Below are positions 18,205 through 27,472 of a stretch of DNA of 64,000 bases, one piece after another. The stretch is taken from contig SCOI01000002.1 of the NCBI GenBank assembly GCA_005503085.1, forward strand, positions 62,001-126,000, read 5' to 3'. This DNA comes from Burkholderiales bacterium C2 (GTDB taxonomy: Bacteria; Pseudomonadota; Gammaproteobacteria; Burkholderiales; Burkholderiaceae_C). Positions within the stretch are counted from its first letter, which is position 1. Every line of letters begins with the position of its first letter. The notes beneath the pieces are model-generated. The model worked only from the letters and a program-made list of their open reading frames with translations. It ran no database searches and had not been told where the DNA came from. Position numbers and translations under genes: made by a program.

Positions 18205-19115
18205 CGCCCGAGCTCTGGTGGCAGGGCGACAGCCAGCTGGCCGAGAGCCCGCTGTGGGCGGCCGAGGCGGCGGCCTTCTTCTGGGTCGATATCAGCGGCC
18301 GGCGCCTGTGGCGCCACGACGGCTCGGTTGCAGCGGCACGCAGCTGGGCGCTGCCGCAGCAGATCGGCTGCATCGCGCTGCGCGAGGGCGGCGGGCTGAT
18401 CGCGGCACTGCAGGACGGCGTCTATGCGCTCGATCTCGACGACGGCGCTGCCGCCGGGCTGCGCCTGCTCGCCGCCGCGCCGCATGGGGCCGATATGCGC
18501 TTCAACGACGGCCGCTGCGACCGCCAGGGCCGCTTCTGGGTCGGCAGCCTGCACATGGCCGGCGGCACGGCCCGCGAAGCCAAGGGCCGCTTGGCGCGCC
18601 TGTCCGCACCGGGCGAGGCAGGCCCTTGGCAGCCGGCGCTGCGCGAGGATTTGCTGGTGGCCAATGGCCTGGGCTTCAGTCCCGACGGCGGCACGCTGTA
18701 CTTCAGCGACTCGCATGCCTCGCAGGCCCGGGTCTGGGCCTGCGACTACGACAGCGAGACCGGCCGCGCCGGCGCGCCGCGCGACTTCATCACCGCGCTG
18801 CCGGCGGGCCGCCCCGATGGCGCGGCGGTCGATGCCGAGGGCGGCTACTGGATCTGCGCCAACGACGGCGCGGCAGTGCTGCGCTACACGCCGGCCGGCC
18901 GGCTGGACCGCCGCATCGCGCTGCCGGTGGCCAAGCCGACCATGTGCGCCTTCGGCGGGCCGGCGCTGGACCTGCTGCTGATCGCCTCGATGCGCCCCGA
19001 AGAGGGCGTCACGACAAACCCGCTGGACGGCGCGCTGTTTGCGCTGCACCCCGGCGTTCAAGGACTTCCGGAAACACCCCACCCCTGCACCGAGATCAAG
19101 GAGACAACACCATGA
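18201..19115 (+). CDS. SMP-30-family lactonase, probable galactaro-1,5-lactonase
   Basis: 304-residue six-bladed propeller of the SMP-30/gluconolactonase family. Metal-site regions are AESPLW (Glu15), the Asn-containing [30 protein letters not shown], and the Asp in YFSDSH. It is coupled by ATGA overlaps to udh upstream and the TRAP binding protein downstream. This makes hydrolysis of the aldarolactone produced by Udh the most likely role. Other sugar lactones remain possible because the family is broad. Confidence 0.82.
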   Translation: MTPELWWQGDSQLAESPLWAAEAAAFFWVDISGRRLWRHDGSVAAARSWALPQQIGCIALREGGGLIAALQDGVYALDLDDGAAAGLRLLAAAPHGADMRFNDGRCDRQGRFWVGSLHMAGGTAREAKGRLARLSAPGEAGPWQPALREDLLVANGLGFSPDGGTLYFSDSHASQARVWACDYDSETGRAGAPRDFITALPAGRPDGAAVDAEGGYWICANDGAAVLRYTPAGRLDRRIALPVAKPTMCAFGGPALDLLLIASMRPEEGVTTNPLDGALFALHPGVQGLPETPHPCTEIKETTP

Positions 19116-20083
19116 AACAGTACAAGCTGGCCGGCCTGGCCCTCGCCGCGCTGGCGCTGATGGGCAAGGACGCCGCCGCGATCGAGTTCCGCTCGGCCGA
19201 TGTGCACAACGCCGACGACTACCCCACCGTGGCCGCCGTCAAGTACATGAGCGAGCTGCTGGCCCAGAAGAGCGGCGGCAAGCACAAGATCAAGGTCTTC
19301 AACAAGGGCGCGCTGGGCACCGAGAAGGAGACCATAGACCAGGTCAAGATCGGCGCGCTGGAGATGACACGCGTCAACATCAGCCCGATGAACGCAATCT
19401 GCGCCAAGACCCAGGTGCCGACCATGCCCTTTCTGTTCCGCTCGGTCGAGCACATGCGCAAGAGCCTGGACGGCCCGGTCGGCGAGGAGATCCTGAAGAG
19501 CTGCGAGGCCCAGGGCTTTGTCGGCCTGGCCTTCTACGATAGCGGCGCCCGCTCGATCTACGGCCGCAAGCCGGTCAAGAGCGTCGCCGATGCCAAGGGC
19601 ATGAAGATCCGCGTGCAGCAGAGTGATCTGTGGGTGGCTCTGGTCAGCGCGATGGGCGCGAACGCGACACCGATGCCGATCGGCGAGGTCTACACCGGGC
19701 TGAAGACCGGGCTGATCGATGCGGCCGAGAACAATGTGCCCTCCTACGACGGCTTCAAGCACTACGAGGCGGTCAAGTACTACTCGAAGACCGAGCATTC
19801 GATGGCGCCCGAGATGCTCTTGATGAGCAAGGCGGTGTTCGACAAGCTGCCCAAGGCCGACCAGGACCTCGTGCGCGCGGCGGCCAAGGAATCGGTGGCC
19901 TTCCAGCGCAAGAAGTGGGACGAGCAGGAGGCCAAGAGCCTGGCCGCAGTCAAGGCGGGCGGGGCCGAGATCGTCGAGGTCGACAAGGCCGGCTTCCAGG
20001 CCCAGATGGGCCCGGTCTACGCCAAGTTCATGACCACGCCGGATCTGCAGCGCCTGGTCAAGGCGGTGCAGGACACCCAGTGA
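19112..20083 (+). CDS. dctP: TRAP transporter solute-binding protein, probable uronate
   Basis: 323-residue DctP-family periplasmic protein with a signal peptide (about 1-23). It has the family core [33 protein letters not shown] (the Arg usually contacts the ligand carboxylate) and [17 protein letters not shown]. Position in the udh operon points to galacturonate or glucuronate, as for characterised relatives in Polaromonas. The ATG overlaps the lactonase stop (ATGA), with AAGGAG 8-9 bases upstream. Confidence 0.86.
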   Translation: MKQYKLAGLALAALALMGKDAAAIEFRSADVHNADDYPTVAAVKYMSELLAQKSGGKHKIKVFNKGALGTEKETIDQVKIGALEMTRVNISPMNAICAKTQVPTMPFLFRSVEHMRKSLDGPVGEEILKSCEAQGFVGLAFYDSGARSIYGRKPVKSVADAKGMKIRVQQSDLWVALVSAMGANATPMPIGEVYTGLKTGLIDAAENNVPSYDGFKHYEAVKYYSKTEHSMAPEMLLMSKAVFDKLPKADQDLVRAAAKESVAFQRKKWDEQEAKSLAAVKAGGAEIVEVDKAGFQAQMGPVYAKFMTTPDLQRLVKAVQDTQ

Positions 20084-20577
20084 GGTCACGCTTCACGAGG
20101 CTCTGCGCGGGCCTGTCCAAGCTGGCCCTGATGGCGGCGGTGGCGGGCCTGATCGCGGTGGTGCTGTGCGTGCAGTTCCAGGTGGTGGGCCGCTATGTGT
20201 TCAACGACACCCCCACCTGGGCCGAGGCGCTGGCGATGCTCTTGATCCTCTTCGTGACCGCCTTCGGCGTCGCGGTCGGGGTGCGCGACGCCGGCCATAT
20301 CGGCCTGGAGTCGCTGGCGGCCCTGCTGCCCGAGAAGCTGCGGCACAAGCTGGAGCTGCTGATCCATGCGCTGGTCGCGCTGTTCGGCGCGCTGATGACC
20401 AAGAGCGGCTGGCTCTGGGCCACGCTGAAGTGGAACGAGCGCAAGCCCATGCTCAATGTGCCCGAGGGCATCGACTATGTGCCCATCGTGATCGCCGGCG
20501 TGCTGATCGTGCTTTTCTCAATCGAACATATCGTCGCGCTGCTGAAGGGCGAGACTGTGGAGCCAGCGTGGAATTGA
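20080..20577 (+). CDS. dctQ: TRAP transporter small membrane subunit
   Basis: 165-residue DctQ protein with four predicted transmembrane segments and the family stretch [20 protein letters not shown]. The start is taken as GTG at 20080, overlapping the dctP stop as GTGA; this gives [13 protein letters not shown] before the first helix. The later ATG at 20131 would remove part of helix 1. It pairs with DctM in sodium-driven uptake. Confidence 0.84.
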   Translation: MRSRFTRLCAGLSKLALMAAVAGLIAVVLCVQFQVVGRYVFNDTPTWAEALAMLLILFVTAFGVAVGVRDAGHIGLESLAALLPEKLRHKLELLIHALVALFGALMTKSGWLWATLKWNERKPMLNVPEGIDYVPIVIAGVLIVLFSIEHIVALLKGETVEPAWN

Positions 20578-21857
20578 CTGTTCTCGGGATTAGTTTCACG
20601 GTGCTGCTGCTGCTGGGCGTGCCGGTGGCCTTTGCGATAGGCCTGGCCTCGGTGGCCACCATCATCGCCGCCGGCCTGCCGGTGGCGGTGGTGTTCCAGA
20701 AGATGGTCGGCGGCATGCAGGTGTTCTCCTTTCTTGCCATCCCCTTCTTCGTCTTTGCCGGCGAGCTGATGCTGCACGGCGGCATCGCCGACCGCATCGT
20801 GCGCTTTGCCAACAGCCTGGTCGGCCATGTGCGCGGCGGCCTCGGGATGAGCAATGTGCTGGGCTGCACCCTGTTCGGCGGCGTGGCCGGCTCGCCGCTG
20901 GCCGATGTGTCGGCGATGGGCTCGGTGATGATTCCGCTGATGAAGAAGCAGGGCTACCACGCCGACTACGCGGTCAATGTGACCACGCATGCCTCGCTGG
21001 TCGGCGCGCTGATGCCTACCTCGCACAATCTGATCATCTTCACGCTGGCCACCGCCGGCATCGCGGCGGTCAGCGTGTTCGACCTGATCCTGGCGGCGCT
21101 GATCCCGGCGCTGCTGTTGACCATCGCTAACCTGGCCGCCGCCTACGGCGTCGCGGTCAAGCGCGGCTACCCGACCCATGGCGCCTTCCCCGGCTGGGCC
21201 GCCGTGCTGGCCGCCTTCATCGGCGCGCTGCCGGGCCTGCTGATCGTCGTCATCATCCTGGTGGGCATTCTCAGCGGGGTGTTCACCGCGACCGAGTCGG
21301 CCGCCACCGCGGTGTTCTGGGCGCTGCTGATCACGGTCTTCGTCTACCGCTCGCTGAGCTGGCCGCACTTTCTGAAGGCCTGCGCCAAGGCCTGCAAGAC
21401 CACCGGCGTGGTGCTGCTGCTGATCGGCATTTCCTCGGCCTTCGGTTACTTCATGGCGCTGTATGAGGTGCCGCAGAAGACCGGCGAGCTGATGACGGCC
21501 ATCACCAGCTCGCCCTGGCTGATCTTCCTGATGGTCAACATCCTGCTGTTCCTGCTCGGCACCTTTCTGGACATGGCGGCCACCATCCTGATCTGCACGC
21601 CGATCTTTCTGCCGATCTGCCAGCAGTTCGGCATGAGCCCGGTGCAGTTCGGCATCATGATGCTGATCAACTGCGCGCTGGGGCTGAACACCCCGCCGGT
21701 GGGCAGCACCCAGTTCGTCGGCTGCGCGATCGGCGAGATCTCGGTGGGCGAGGTGATGCGATCCATCCTGCCCTTTTACGGCGCGCTGACCGCGACCCTG
21801 ATGCTGGTGACCTATGTGCCGGCCTTCTCGCTGTGGCTGCCGGGCCTGTTCAGATAG
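20568..21857 (+). CDS. dctM: TRAP transporter large permease
   Basis: 429-residue DctM with about twelve hydrophobic segments. Family signatures include FLAIPFFVFAGELMLHGG, GCTLFGGVAGSPLADVSAMG and the C-terminal GLNTPPVGSTQFVGCAIG. The start is GTG at 20568 (VELTVLGIS), which overlaps dctQ by ten bases and has GGAG five bases upstream. It is the last gene of the udh-lactonase-dctPQM operon, in which every junction overlaps. Confidence 0.86.
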   Translation: MELTVLGISFTVLLLLGVPVAFAIGLASVATIIAAGLPVAVVFQKMVGGMQVFSFLAIPFFVFAGELMLHGGIADRIVRFANSLVGHVRGGLGMSNVLGCTLFGGVAGSPLADVSAMGSVMIPLMKKQGYHADYAVNVTTHASLVGALMPTSHNLIIFTLATAGIAAVSVFDLILAALIPALLLTIANLAAAYGVAVKRGYPTHGAFPGWAAVLAAFIGALPGLLIVVIILVGILSGVFTATESAATAVFWALLITVFVYRSLSWPHFLKACAKACKTTGVVLLLIGISSAFGYFMALYEVPQKTGELMTAITSSPWLIFLMVNILLFLLGTFLDMAATILICTPIFLPICQQFGMSPVQFGIMMLINCALGLNTPPVGSTQFVGCAIGEISVGEVMRSILPFYGALTATLMLVTYVPAFSLWLPGLFR

Positions 21858-21909
21858 GGCTCGCCAACTGATACGCTCCTGCCTGGTATGGCAAGTCTGC
21901 AGGCAGGAC

Positions 21910-24201
21910 ATGAGCGAACAGAAAATCGAGTTGTATGAAGGCCCGGCCGGCGGCTGGGGCGCGCTGAGAAGCGTGGCCCGGCAGCTGTTCGAGCAGGACA
22001 TCGTCGCCAAGGGCGCAAGAACCCTGCTGCATGCCAACCAGCCCGACGGTTTCGACTGCCCCGGCTGCGCCTGGCCCGACCGCAACCATGCGTCGAGCTT
22101 CGAGTTCTGCGAGAACGGGGTCAAGGCCGTCGCGGCCGAGGCCACCAGCCGGCGCGCCACACCCGCCGTGATCGGTGCCAAGACCGTCAGCGAATGGGCG
22201 CAGGAGAGCGACTTCGCGCTGGAGGCCACCGGCCGCCTGACCGAACCCATGGTCTACGACGCGGCCAGCGACCGCTACCGCGCCATCGCCTGGGACGATG
22301 CCTTTGCGCTGATCGCCCGCGAGCTGCAAGGCCTGGCCGACCCCAACGAGGCGATCTTCTACACCTCGGGGCGCACCAGCAACGAGGCCGCTTTTCTGTA
22401 CCAGCTCTTCGTGCGCGAGTTCGGCACCAACAACTTCCCCGACTGCTCGAATATGTGCCACGAGCCCAGCGGCTCGGGACTGCGCCCGACCATCGGCGTT
22501 GGCAAGGGCACGGTGACCCTGGATGATTTCGAGCAGGCCGATGCGATCTTCATCTTCGGCCAGAACCCCGGCACCAACCACCCGCGCATGCTGGGCGAGC
22601 TGCGCGCGGCTGCCAAGCGCGGCGCGAAGATCGTCAGCTTCAATCCGCTTCGCGAGCGCGGCCTGGAGCGCTTTGCCGATCCGCAGAACAAGCTGGAGAT
22701 GGCCACCTTCGGCTCGACGGCCATCAGCAGCCACTACTTCCAGCTCAAGATCGGCGGCGATCTGGCGCTGCTGAAGGGCCTCTGCAAGCGCCTGATCGAG
22801 CTGGACGATACGGCGCCGGTGCTGGACCGCGACTTCATCGCCGCGCACACGGTCGGCGTCGAGGCGCTGATCGCCGATCTGCGCGCCGAGTCCTGGGAGC
22901 TGATCGTGGCCGAGTCGGGCCTGAGCCAGGCCCAGATCCACCAGGCCGCCGAGCTCTATGCCGGCAGCCAGCGCGTGATCGTCTGCTGGGGCATGGGCAT
23001 CACCCAGCACCAGCATGCGGTGGCGACGATCCAGATGATTGCCAATCTGCTGCTGCTGCGCGGCAATATCGGCCGGCCCGGCGCCGGCGCCTGCCCGGTG
23101 CGCGGCCACAGCAATGTGCAGGGCGACCGCACGATGGGCATTTACGAGAAGCCCGCCGCCGCCTTCCTGGACCGCCTGGGCGAGGTGTTCGGCTTCGAGC
23201 CGCCGCGCGCGCAGGGCGTCGACACGGTCGGCGCGATCGAGGCCATGCGCGACGGCCAGGCCAAGGTCTTCATCGCGATGGGCGGCAATTTCGCCGCGGC
23301 AACACCTGACACCGCTGCCACCTGGGCGGCGCTGCGGCGCTGCGCGCTGACCGTGCATGTGGCGATAAAATTCAACCGCAGCCATGTGGTCCACGGCCGC
23401 CAGGCCCTGCTGCTGCCCTGCCTGGGCCGCACCGAGATCGATATGCAGGCCGGCGGGCCGCAGGGCGTGACGGTGGAAGACTCGATGAGCATGGTCCATC
23501 TGTCGGCCGGGCTGAACGCGCCAGCCTCGGAGCACTTGCTGTCCGAGCCCATGATCGTTGCCCGCCTGGCCGCCGCCACCTTGCCGGCCAGCCGCACACC
23601 CTGGCTGGCGCTGGCCGGCAACTATGCGGCGATCCGCGACAAGATAGCGGCGGTGTTCCCCGACTTCGCCGGCTTCAACGAGAAGATCAAGACGCCCGGC
23701 GGCTTTCGCCTGCGCAACACCGCGTCGGAGCGGGTCTGGGCCACGGCCTCGGGCAAGGCCGAGTTCCGCTGCCACGCGGTGCCCACCGATACCAGCGTGC
23801 ATCGCGCGCGACGCCGGCAGCAGCAGCAAAAAGACAGCGTCGTGTTCGCGCTCGCGACGGTGCGCTCGCACGATCAGTACAACACGACGATCTACGGCAT
23901 GGACGACCGCTATCGCGGCGTCTGGGGCCACCGCCGCGTGGTCTTCATCAATGCCGAGGACCTGCGCCAGATCGGCATGAAGGCCGGTGACTGGGTGGAC
24001 ATCACCAGCCTCTATGACGACGGGCAAAGCCGCCACGCTGAGCGCTTCCTGCTGGTCGAGTACGACATCCCGCGCGGCTGCCTGGCCAGCTACTACCCGG
24101 AGACCAATCCGCTGGTGCCGCTGCAGAGTTTTGCCATCGATGCGCGCACGCCCACTTCCAAATCGATCCCGGTGAAGCTCAGTGTCCACGCTGCTGTCTG
24201 A
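21910..24201 (+). CDS. FdhF/YdeP-type molybdopterin oxidoreductase
   Basis: 763-residue molybdopterin-guanine-dinucleotide enzyme of the YdeP branch. The N-terminus has DCPGCAWPD and FCENG instead of the complete four-Cys cluster motif of formate dehydrogenases. SNMCHEPSGSGL aligns with the selenocysteine loop of FdhF, with Cys at the Sec position. FGQNPGTNHPRM and ACPVRGHSNVQGDRTMGI are further family motifs. The C-terminal domain (about 625-760) binds the cofactor. Substrate is unknown for most relatives; the E. coli homologue is linked to acid resistance. FdhD, needed to activate such enzymes, is two genes downstream. Confidence 0.85.
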   Translation: MSEQKIELYEGPAGGWGALRSVARQLFEQDIVAKGARTLLHANQPDGFDCPGCAWPDRNHASSFEFCENGVKAVAAEATSRRATPAVIGAKTVSEWAQESDFALEATGRLTEPMVYDAASDRYRAIAWDDAFALIARELQGLADPNEAIFYTSGRTSNEAAFLYQLFVREFGTNNFPDCSNMCHEPSGSGLRPTIGVGKGTVTLDDFEQADAIFIFGQNPGTNHPRMLGELRAAAKRGAKIVSFNPLRERGLERFADPQNKLEMATFGSTAISSHYFQLKIGGDLALLKGLCKRLIELDDTAPVLDRDFIAAHTVGVEALIADLRAESWELIVAESGLSQAQIHQAAELYAGSQRVIVCWGMGITQHQHAVATIQMIANLLLLRGNIGRPGAGACPVRGHSNVQGDRTMGIYEKPAAAFLDRLGEVFGFEPPRAQGVDTVGAIEAMRDGQAKVFIAMGGNFAAATPDTAATWAALRRCALTVHVAIKFNRSHVVHGRQALLLPCLGRTEIDMQAGGPQGVTVEDSMSMVHLSAGLNAPASEHLLSEPMIVARLAAATLPASRTPWLALAGNYAAIRDKIAAVFPDFAGFNEKIKTPGGFRLRNTASERVWATASGKAEFRCHAVPTDTSVHRARRRQQQQKDSVVFALATVRSHDQYNTTIYGMDDRYRGVWGHRRVVFINAEDLRQIGMKAGDWVDITSLYDDGQSRHAERFLLVEYDIPRGCLASYYPETNPLVPLQSFAIDARTPTSKSIPVKLSVHAAV

Positions 24202-24445
24202 GAACCTGCTGCACACGCTGGCCGAGTTCGATCAGGAGAACGGGGGCCGGGGCGTCGCGCTGACCCGCATCGGCAAGCGCCTGGGCCTCAATGTCAGCCT
24301 GCTGATGCGCGAGTACACGCTGCTCAGCGACGCCCGCCTGGGCGGCGTCGCCGGCCCGGGCTGGGTGCGGCTGGCCTGCGATGAGGAAGGCAGCGGCCGC
24401 TGGCTGGTGCATCTGACCGAGCAGGGGCGCGCGCAATGCCGGTGA
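24182..24445 (+). CDS. Small winged-helix-like protein between YdeP-like enzyme and FdhD
   Basis: 87-residue basic/neutral protein starting at GTG, overlapping the oxidoreductase end by 20 bases and fdhD by ten. The pattern ALTRIGKRLGLNVSLLMREYTLL looks like a helix-turn-helix, followed by a wing-like strand pair (GWVRLACDEEGSGRWLVHLT). Tight overlap on both sides indicates shared expression and perhaps a role with the enzyme. I do not recognise a named family. Confidence 0.7.
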   Translation: MSTLLSENLLHTLAEFDQENGGRGVALTRIGKRLGLNVSLLMREYTLLSDARLGGVAGPGWVRLACDEEGSGRWLVHLTEQGRAQCR

Positions 24446-25239
24446 CGACAAGCGAGCCTATCCAGGCCCTGGCGGTGCAGCGCATCAGCGGCGAAGAGCG
24501 GCAGGCGCAGCTCGACCAGGTTGCGGTGGAGCTGCCGGTGGCCCTGATCTTCAACGGCATCTCGCAGGCCGTGATGATGGCCACGCCGGCCGATCTGGAG
24601 GCCTTCGCGCTGGGCTTCGCGCTGTCGGAAGGCCTGCTGCAATCGCGCGCCGAATGCTATGGCATCGAGTTGCTGCAGCAGCCGCAAGGCTGGGAGGTGC
24701 AGCTGCAGGTGGCGGCCAGCGCCGAGATGCGCCTGAAGGAGCGGCGCCGCACGCTGGTCGGCCGCACCGGCTGCGGCCTGTGCGGCATCGACAGCCTGCG
24801 CCAGCTCGACCTGGCCCCGCAGCCGCTGGCCGCCACTGCCCGCCGCGAGATCGCCCCCGCCGCCGTGGCCCGCGCCTTCGCGCAACTGCCGGCGCTGCAG
24901 CCGCTGAACGCGCAGACCGGCGCCCACCACGCCGCCGCCTGGGCCACGCCGGACGGCGAGCTGCTGCTGGTGATGGAAGACGTGGGCCGCCACAACGCGC
25001 TCGACAAGCTGCTGGGCCGGCGCCTGATGGACGGACAGCGATGCGACGATGGCAGCGGCTTCGTCATCATGTCCAGCCGCGCCAGCTACGAGCTGGTGCT
25101 CAAATGCGCCCGCCTGGGCGTGCCCGCACTGGCCACGATCTCGGCCCCGACCACGCTGGCGGTGGATATCGCGCGCCGGACCGGGCTGCAGCTGTATGGA
25201 TTTTGTCGGGGGGAGCAGGCGGTGTTGTATGCGGGGTAG
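24436..25239 (+). CDS. fdhD: Formate dehydrogenase sulfurtransferase FdhD
   Basis: 267-residue FdhD, which passes sulfur from a cysteine desulfurase to the molybdenum cofactor of formate dehydrogenase-type enzymes. The essential Cys pair is in TGCGLCG, at about residues 114-120. Other family stretches are EAFALGFALSEGLL, VMEDVGRHNALDKLLG and MSSRASYELVLKC. It is coupled to the 87-residue gene and so to the YdeP-type enzyme, its probable client. Confidence 0.9.
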   Translation: MPVTTSEPIQALAVQRISGEERQAQLDQVAVELPVALIFNGISQAVMMATPADLEAFALGFALSEGLLQSRAECYGIELLQQPQGWEVQLQVAASAEMRLKERRRTLVGRTGCGLCGIDSLRQLDLAPQPLAATARREIAPAAVARAFAQLPALQPLNAQTGAHHAAAWATPDGELLLVMEDVGRHNALDKLLGRRLMDGQRCDDGSGFVIMSSRASYELVLKCARLGVPALATISAPTTLAVDIARRTGLQLYGFCRGEQAVLYAG

Positions 25240-25601
25240 TGGCCTCACAGGCGGCCTACCGCCGGGGCATGCCTCCCGCTGACGGGCGGTGGCCGCGCAG
25301 GATGGGTCAGATCCCCCGCAGGGACGATTGACGCGCGGTGCACGCGTGCCTCCAATCAGCAGCATGAAAGACGACACAGTCACCTATCCTCGGACAGCTC
25401 CCAAGGGTCGGACCCATCAAGGACACTTGAGCTGGCTGTGCCGCTTTTGTCGGACTTGATAGCAATGTCCAAGTACAAAGACGCACAACGGGAAATGAGC
25501 GCTGGCGCGGCTTCCGGGCCGATCCGGGAAGACTTGATATGCGGACAGGCCGCTGTGATGGACGGCATGGCTGTCTCTCCGTAACAAGCTAAGTCGCACA
25601 A
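25240..25601. other. Gene-poor start of low-GC patch
   Basis: This 362-base stretch has no supported gene. Base composition drops visibly from the fdhD side. Short frames exist on both strands (for example minus 25380-25601) without a ribosome site or recognisable protein. No integrase, attI or GTTRRRY core was found here. Confidence 0.5.
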
Positions 25602-26066
25602 ATGCGCCGCCTTGCCCTTCTCATTGCACTAGCGCCCAGCATTGCATTTGCCGCGAAGCCAAGCCCCTGTGCGTTTACGCTGGGGCATGGCTCCATCAAA
25701 GCCGAGTCGAGCGCTCAGCCGGACAAGACGGTGCCTTACTGGTTCACAAATTCCGGATGGGCAGAAGTTGAGATCATTGGGCGGAAGGTAACCGCCAAGC
25801 TCTTTGACTCCTCGGCGAGCGGGGACCAGACACATGCGTTCACCGCGAAGCTAAGCACGCCGATCACGAAGGGCACGCCCTTCAAGACTGTTGTCTCGGC
25901 CAAGCTCAAGAATCTATTCAGCGATGCTGGCGACGACGCCCTTTCTGGAGTGCTTGAGGTGACCATTGACCCGCATGGCCAAGACAAACCTATCTTGCAC
26001 TCATTGGTAGTCCACAACGCCTTTTCATTCGTTGCGCTCAACTGCTATGGCAAGAGTCCGACTTAA
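25602..26066 (+). CDS. Small exported protein of unknown function (cassette-like)
   Basis: 154-residue protein with a clear signal peptide (MRRLALLIALAPSIAFA). The mature part has FTLGHGSIKAESSAQPD, an even polar composition and two Cys; I recognise no family. Codon use is lower in GC than flanking genes. Its stop codon lies inside the left core of the attC-like site that follows immediately, the arrangement seen in gene cassettes. Confidence 0.62.
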   Translation: MRRLALLIALAPSIAFAAKPSPCAFTLGHGSIKAESSAQPDKTVPYWFTNSGWAEVEIIGRKVTAKLFDSSASGDQTHAFTAKLSTPITKGTPFKTVVSAKLKNLFSDAGDDALSGVLEVTIDPHGQDKPILHSLVVHNAFSFVALNCYGKSPT

Positions 26067-26117
26067 CCCTTTGCTCCTGCGGACGGCTTTGCCGCCCGCT
26101 GAGCATGAACGTTGGGC
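26061..26117 (+). repeat. attC-like recombination site
   Basis: Left core ACTTAAC (26061-26067, fits RYYYAAC) pairs with right core GTTGGGC (26111-26117, fits GTTRRRY). Inside, GCTC (26073-26076) pairs with GAGC (26101-26104). A central stem GCGG-A-CGGC / GCCG-C-CCGC with a TTT loop spans 26079-26099. The 57-base length, nested inverted repeats and unpaired bases match integron attC sites. Confidence 0.65.
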
Positions 26118-26120
26118 CTC

Positions 26121-26399
26121 ATGAGTCTCGCGTTGTATGCCGTCATCTTTGGAGGTGTCCTTTGGGCGCTGTCTCGCGTAGCCGAGCCTGGTGAAGCCGT
26201 GCTCTCCCGCATCTGCATTGCACTCTTTCTCTCACCGTTTCTCGCCTTCTTCTTGGCAAATGGCTTGCAAGCAGTCGGTCTGAATCGGTTGGGTGGCGAG
26301 TTGTTGGTCGTACTGTTCTTTGTCACTGCGCTGTCTTGGTTTGCCGCCGCAGCGTTGGCCGTTGGCGCCGCGCTTTTCGGGCGCGTGTCAGGCGACTGA
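26121..26399 (+). CDS. Small membrane protein of unknown function (cassette-like)
   Basis: 92-residue protein, almost wholly hydrophobic, with three probable membrane spans (LYAVIFGGVLWALS, ICIALFLSPFLAFFLANG, LLVVLFFVTALSWFAAAALA). The ATG at 26121 lies only four bases after the attC-like core, as is common for cassette genes with very short leaders; the in-frame TTG at 26112 is inside the core. No family recognised. Confidence 0.6.
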   Translation: MSLALYAVIFGGVLWALSRVAEPGEAVLSRICIALFLSPFLAFFLANGLQAVGLNRLGGELLVVLFFVTALSWFAAAALAVGAALFGRVSGD

Positions 26400-26415
26400 T
26401 TCAAGATCAGGTCAT

Positions 26416-26451
26416 GCTAACTACTGCTAGCCTGAGGCCTAACCAGTTAGC
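26416..26451. other. Imperfect palindrome after cassette-like membrane gene
   Basis: GCTAACT and AGTTAGC are perfect inverted ends around TAGCC-TGA-GGCCTA, which also pairs with one bulge. It could be a hairpin terminator or a reduced attC. Its cores do not meet RYYYAAC/GTTRRRY and it is short for an attC. Confidence 0.45.
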
Positions 26452-26480
26452 TTTCTTCCGCAATACAGAGACCTCGAACT

Positions 26481-27062
26481 TTGGGACCTAGTGACTTCGT
26501 TATCGTGTCAAAGCTCGAAGCAGCAGAGCGCCAACTGGATGCGGCCATCCGCCTGTTCTTTGCTAGGGAAGACGCCGTCTCGGTGCATACGCTGGCTGCA
26601 GCCGCCTATCAAGTCATCATCGACATCTGCAAGCAAAAGGGCATCGAGCGCGAGTTGGAAGACTCCAAGATCCTCGACGAGCTGGGCATAAAGCGTGAGT
26701 TTCTCGCCGAGATCAGGCGGCCCCAGAATTTCTTCAAGCACGCCGACAAAGACGCGGAGCAATCAGTCAAGCTAAAGCCGATGCAAACCGCGCTGATGAT
26801 GATGTCGAGCGTTCAGTATTTGTACAAGCTTCGGCAGAGCCACAGCTCAGAGTGCAATGTCTTCAGGATCTGGTTCGCGTTGCTTCGTCCTGATTGCCTT
26901 CCGCCGGCAATCAGAGAGACGTTGGGTCTTGAGCGCATTTCTATCCCAGTCACTGACTATGAATTCTTCACTGACGCCATTGCTGAGCAGAAGCGTGTCA
27001 GCAGCCAGGCTACCCTGCAGATCCAGCCGACGCCTGACGGCGCGGCTGAACGCGATCGGTAG
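26481..27062 (+). CDS. Hypothetical protein, HEPN-like helical (cassette-like)
   Basis: 193-residue largely helical protein. The first part (LEAAERQLDAAIRLFFARED, then HTLAAAAYQVIIDICKQKG) and RRPQNFFKHADKD resemble proteins often carried by environmental gene cassettes and distantly recall HEPN helices; this is impression, not a match. The start is uncertain: TTG at 26481 or GTG at 26505, neither with a good ribosome site. Composition is lower in GC than the core genes. Confidence 0.58.
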   Translation: MGPSDFVIVSKLEAAERQLDAAIRLFFAREDAVSVHTLAAAAYQVIIDICKQKGIERELEDSKILDELGIKREFLAEIRRPQNFFKHADKDAEQSVKLKPMQTALMMMSSVQYLYKLRQSHSSECNVFRIWFALLRPDCLPPAIRETLGLERISIPVTDYEFFTDAIAEQKRVSSQATLQIQPTPDGAAERDR

Positions 27063-27091
27063 GCCTTAGAACCACAACCCTGCCACATCCG

Positions 27092-27472
27092 ATGCAACTC
27101 AATCAGGTCACACTCCCCGCAGTCGACGTCGAGAGCTCTGTCAAGTTCTACTGCGGTCTGGGCCTCCAAGCCATCGTCAGCGCCTTGCCGCACTACGCAC
27201 GGCTTGAGTGTCCTGACGGAGGTTCAACTTTCTCCCTTCATCAAGTCAGCAAGCGCCCGGAACCATCGGACGTTGTCGTGTACTTCGAATGCGAGGACTT
27301 GGATGCCAAAGTGAGTCAGCTGCAATCAGCCGGCTACACCTTCCACCAAGAGCCCAAAGACGAATCTTGGCTGTGGCGTGAAGCACGCCTTCTCGACCCT
27401 TCGGGCAATGTCATCTGCCTTTACTGGGCCGGCGAAAATCGTCGACATCCGCCTTGGCGGATCTTGGAGTGA
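27092..27472 (+). CDS. VOC/glyoxalase-fold protein (cassette-like)
   Basis: 126-residue protein with the vicinal oxygen chelate fold: LPAVDVESSVKFYCGLGLQA begins the first module, and RLLDPSGNVICLYWAGE is the usual last strand with Asp-Pro-Gly-Asn. Such proteins include dioxygenases, resistance proteins and binding proteins; the substrate cannot be told. It is the last plus-strand gene of the lower-GC patch. A second, GC-rich VOC gene lies at 28146-28520. Confidence 0.72.
   Translation: MQLNQVTLPAVDVESSVKFYCGLGLQAIVSALPHYARLECPDGGSTFSLHQVSKRPEPSDVVVYFECEDLDAKVSQLQSAGYTFHQEPKDESWLWREARLLDPSGNVICLYWAGENRRHPPWRILE

Noticed and set aside
21850-24216. 788-residue open frame on the minus strand
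   Set aside because: Antisense to the molybdopterin oxidoreductase, whose motifs are clear.
25380-25601. 73-residue minus-strand frame in the gap after fdhD
   Set aside because: No ribosome site, no recognisable sequence, and several alternative short frames overlap it on both strands.
26416-26451. Second attC site
   Set aside because: The palindrome is striking but its end sequences break the RYYYAAC/GTTRRRY consensus and it is too short; kept only as a hairpin.
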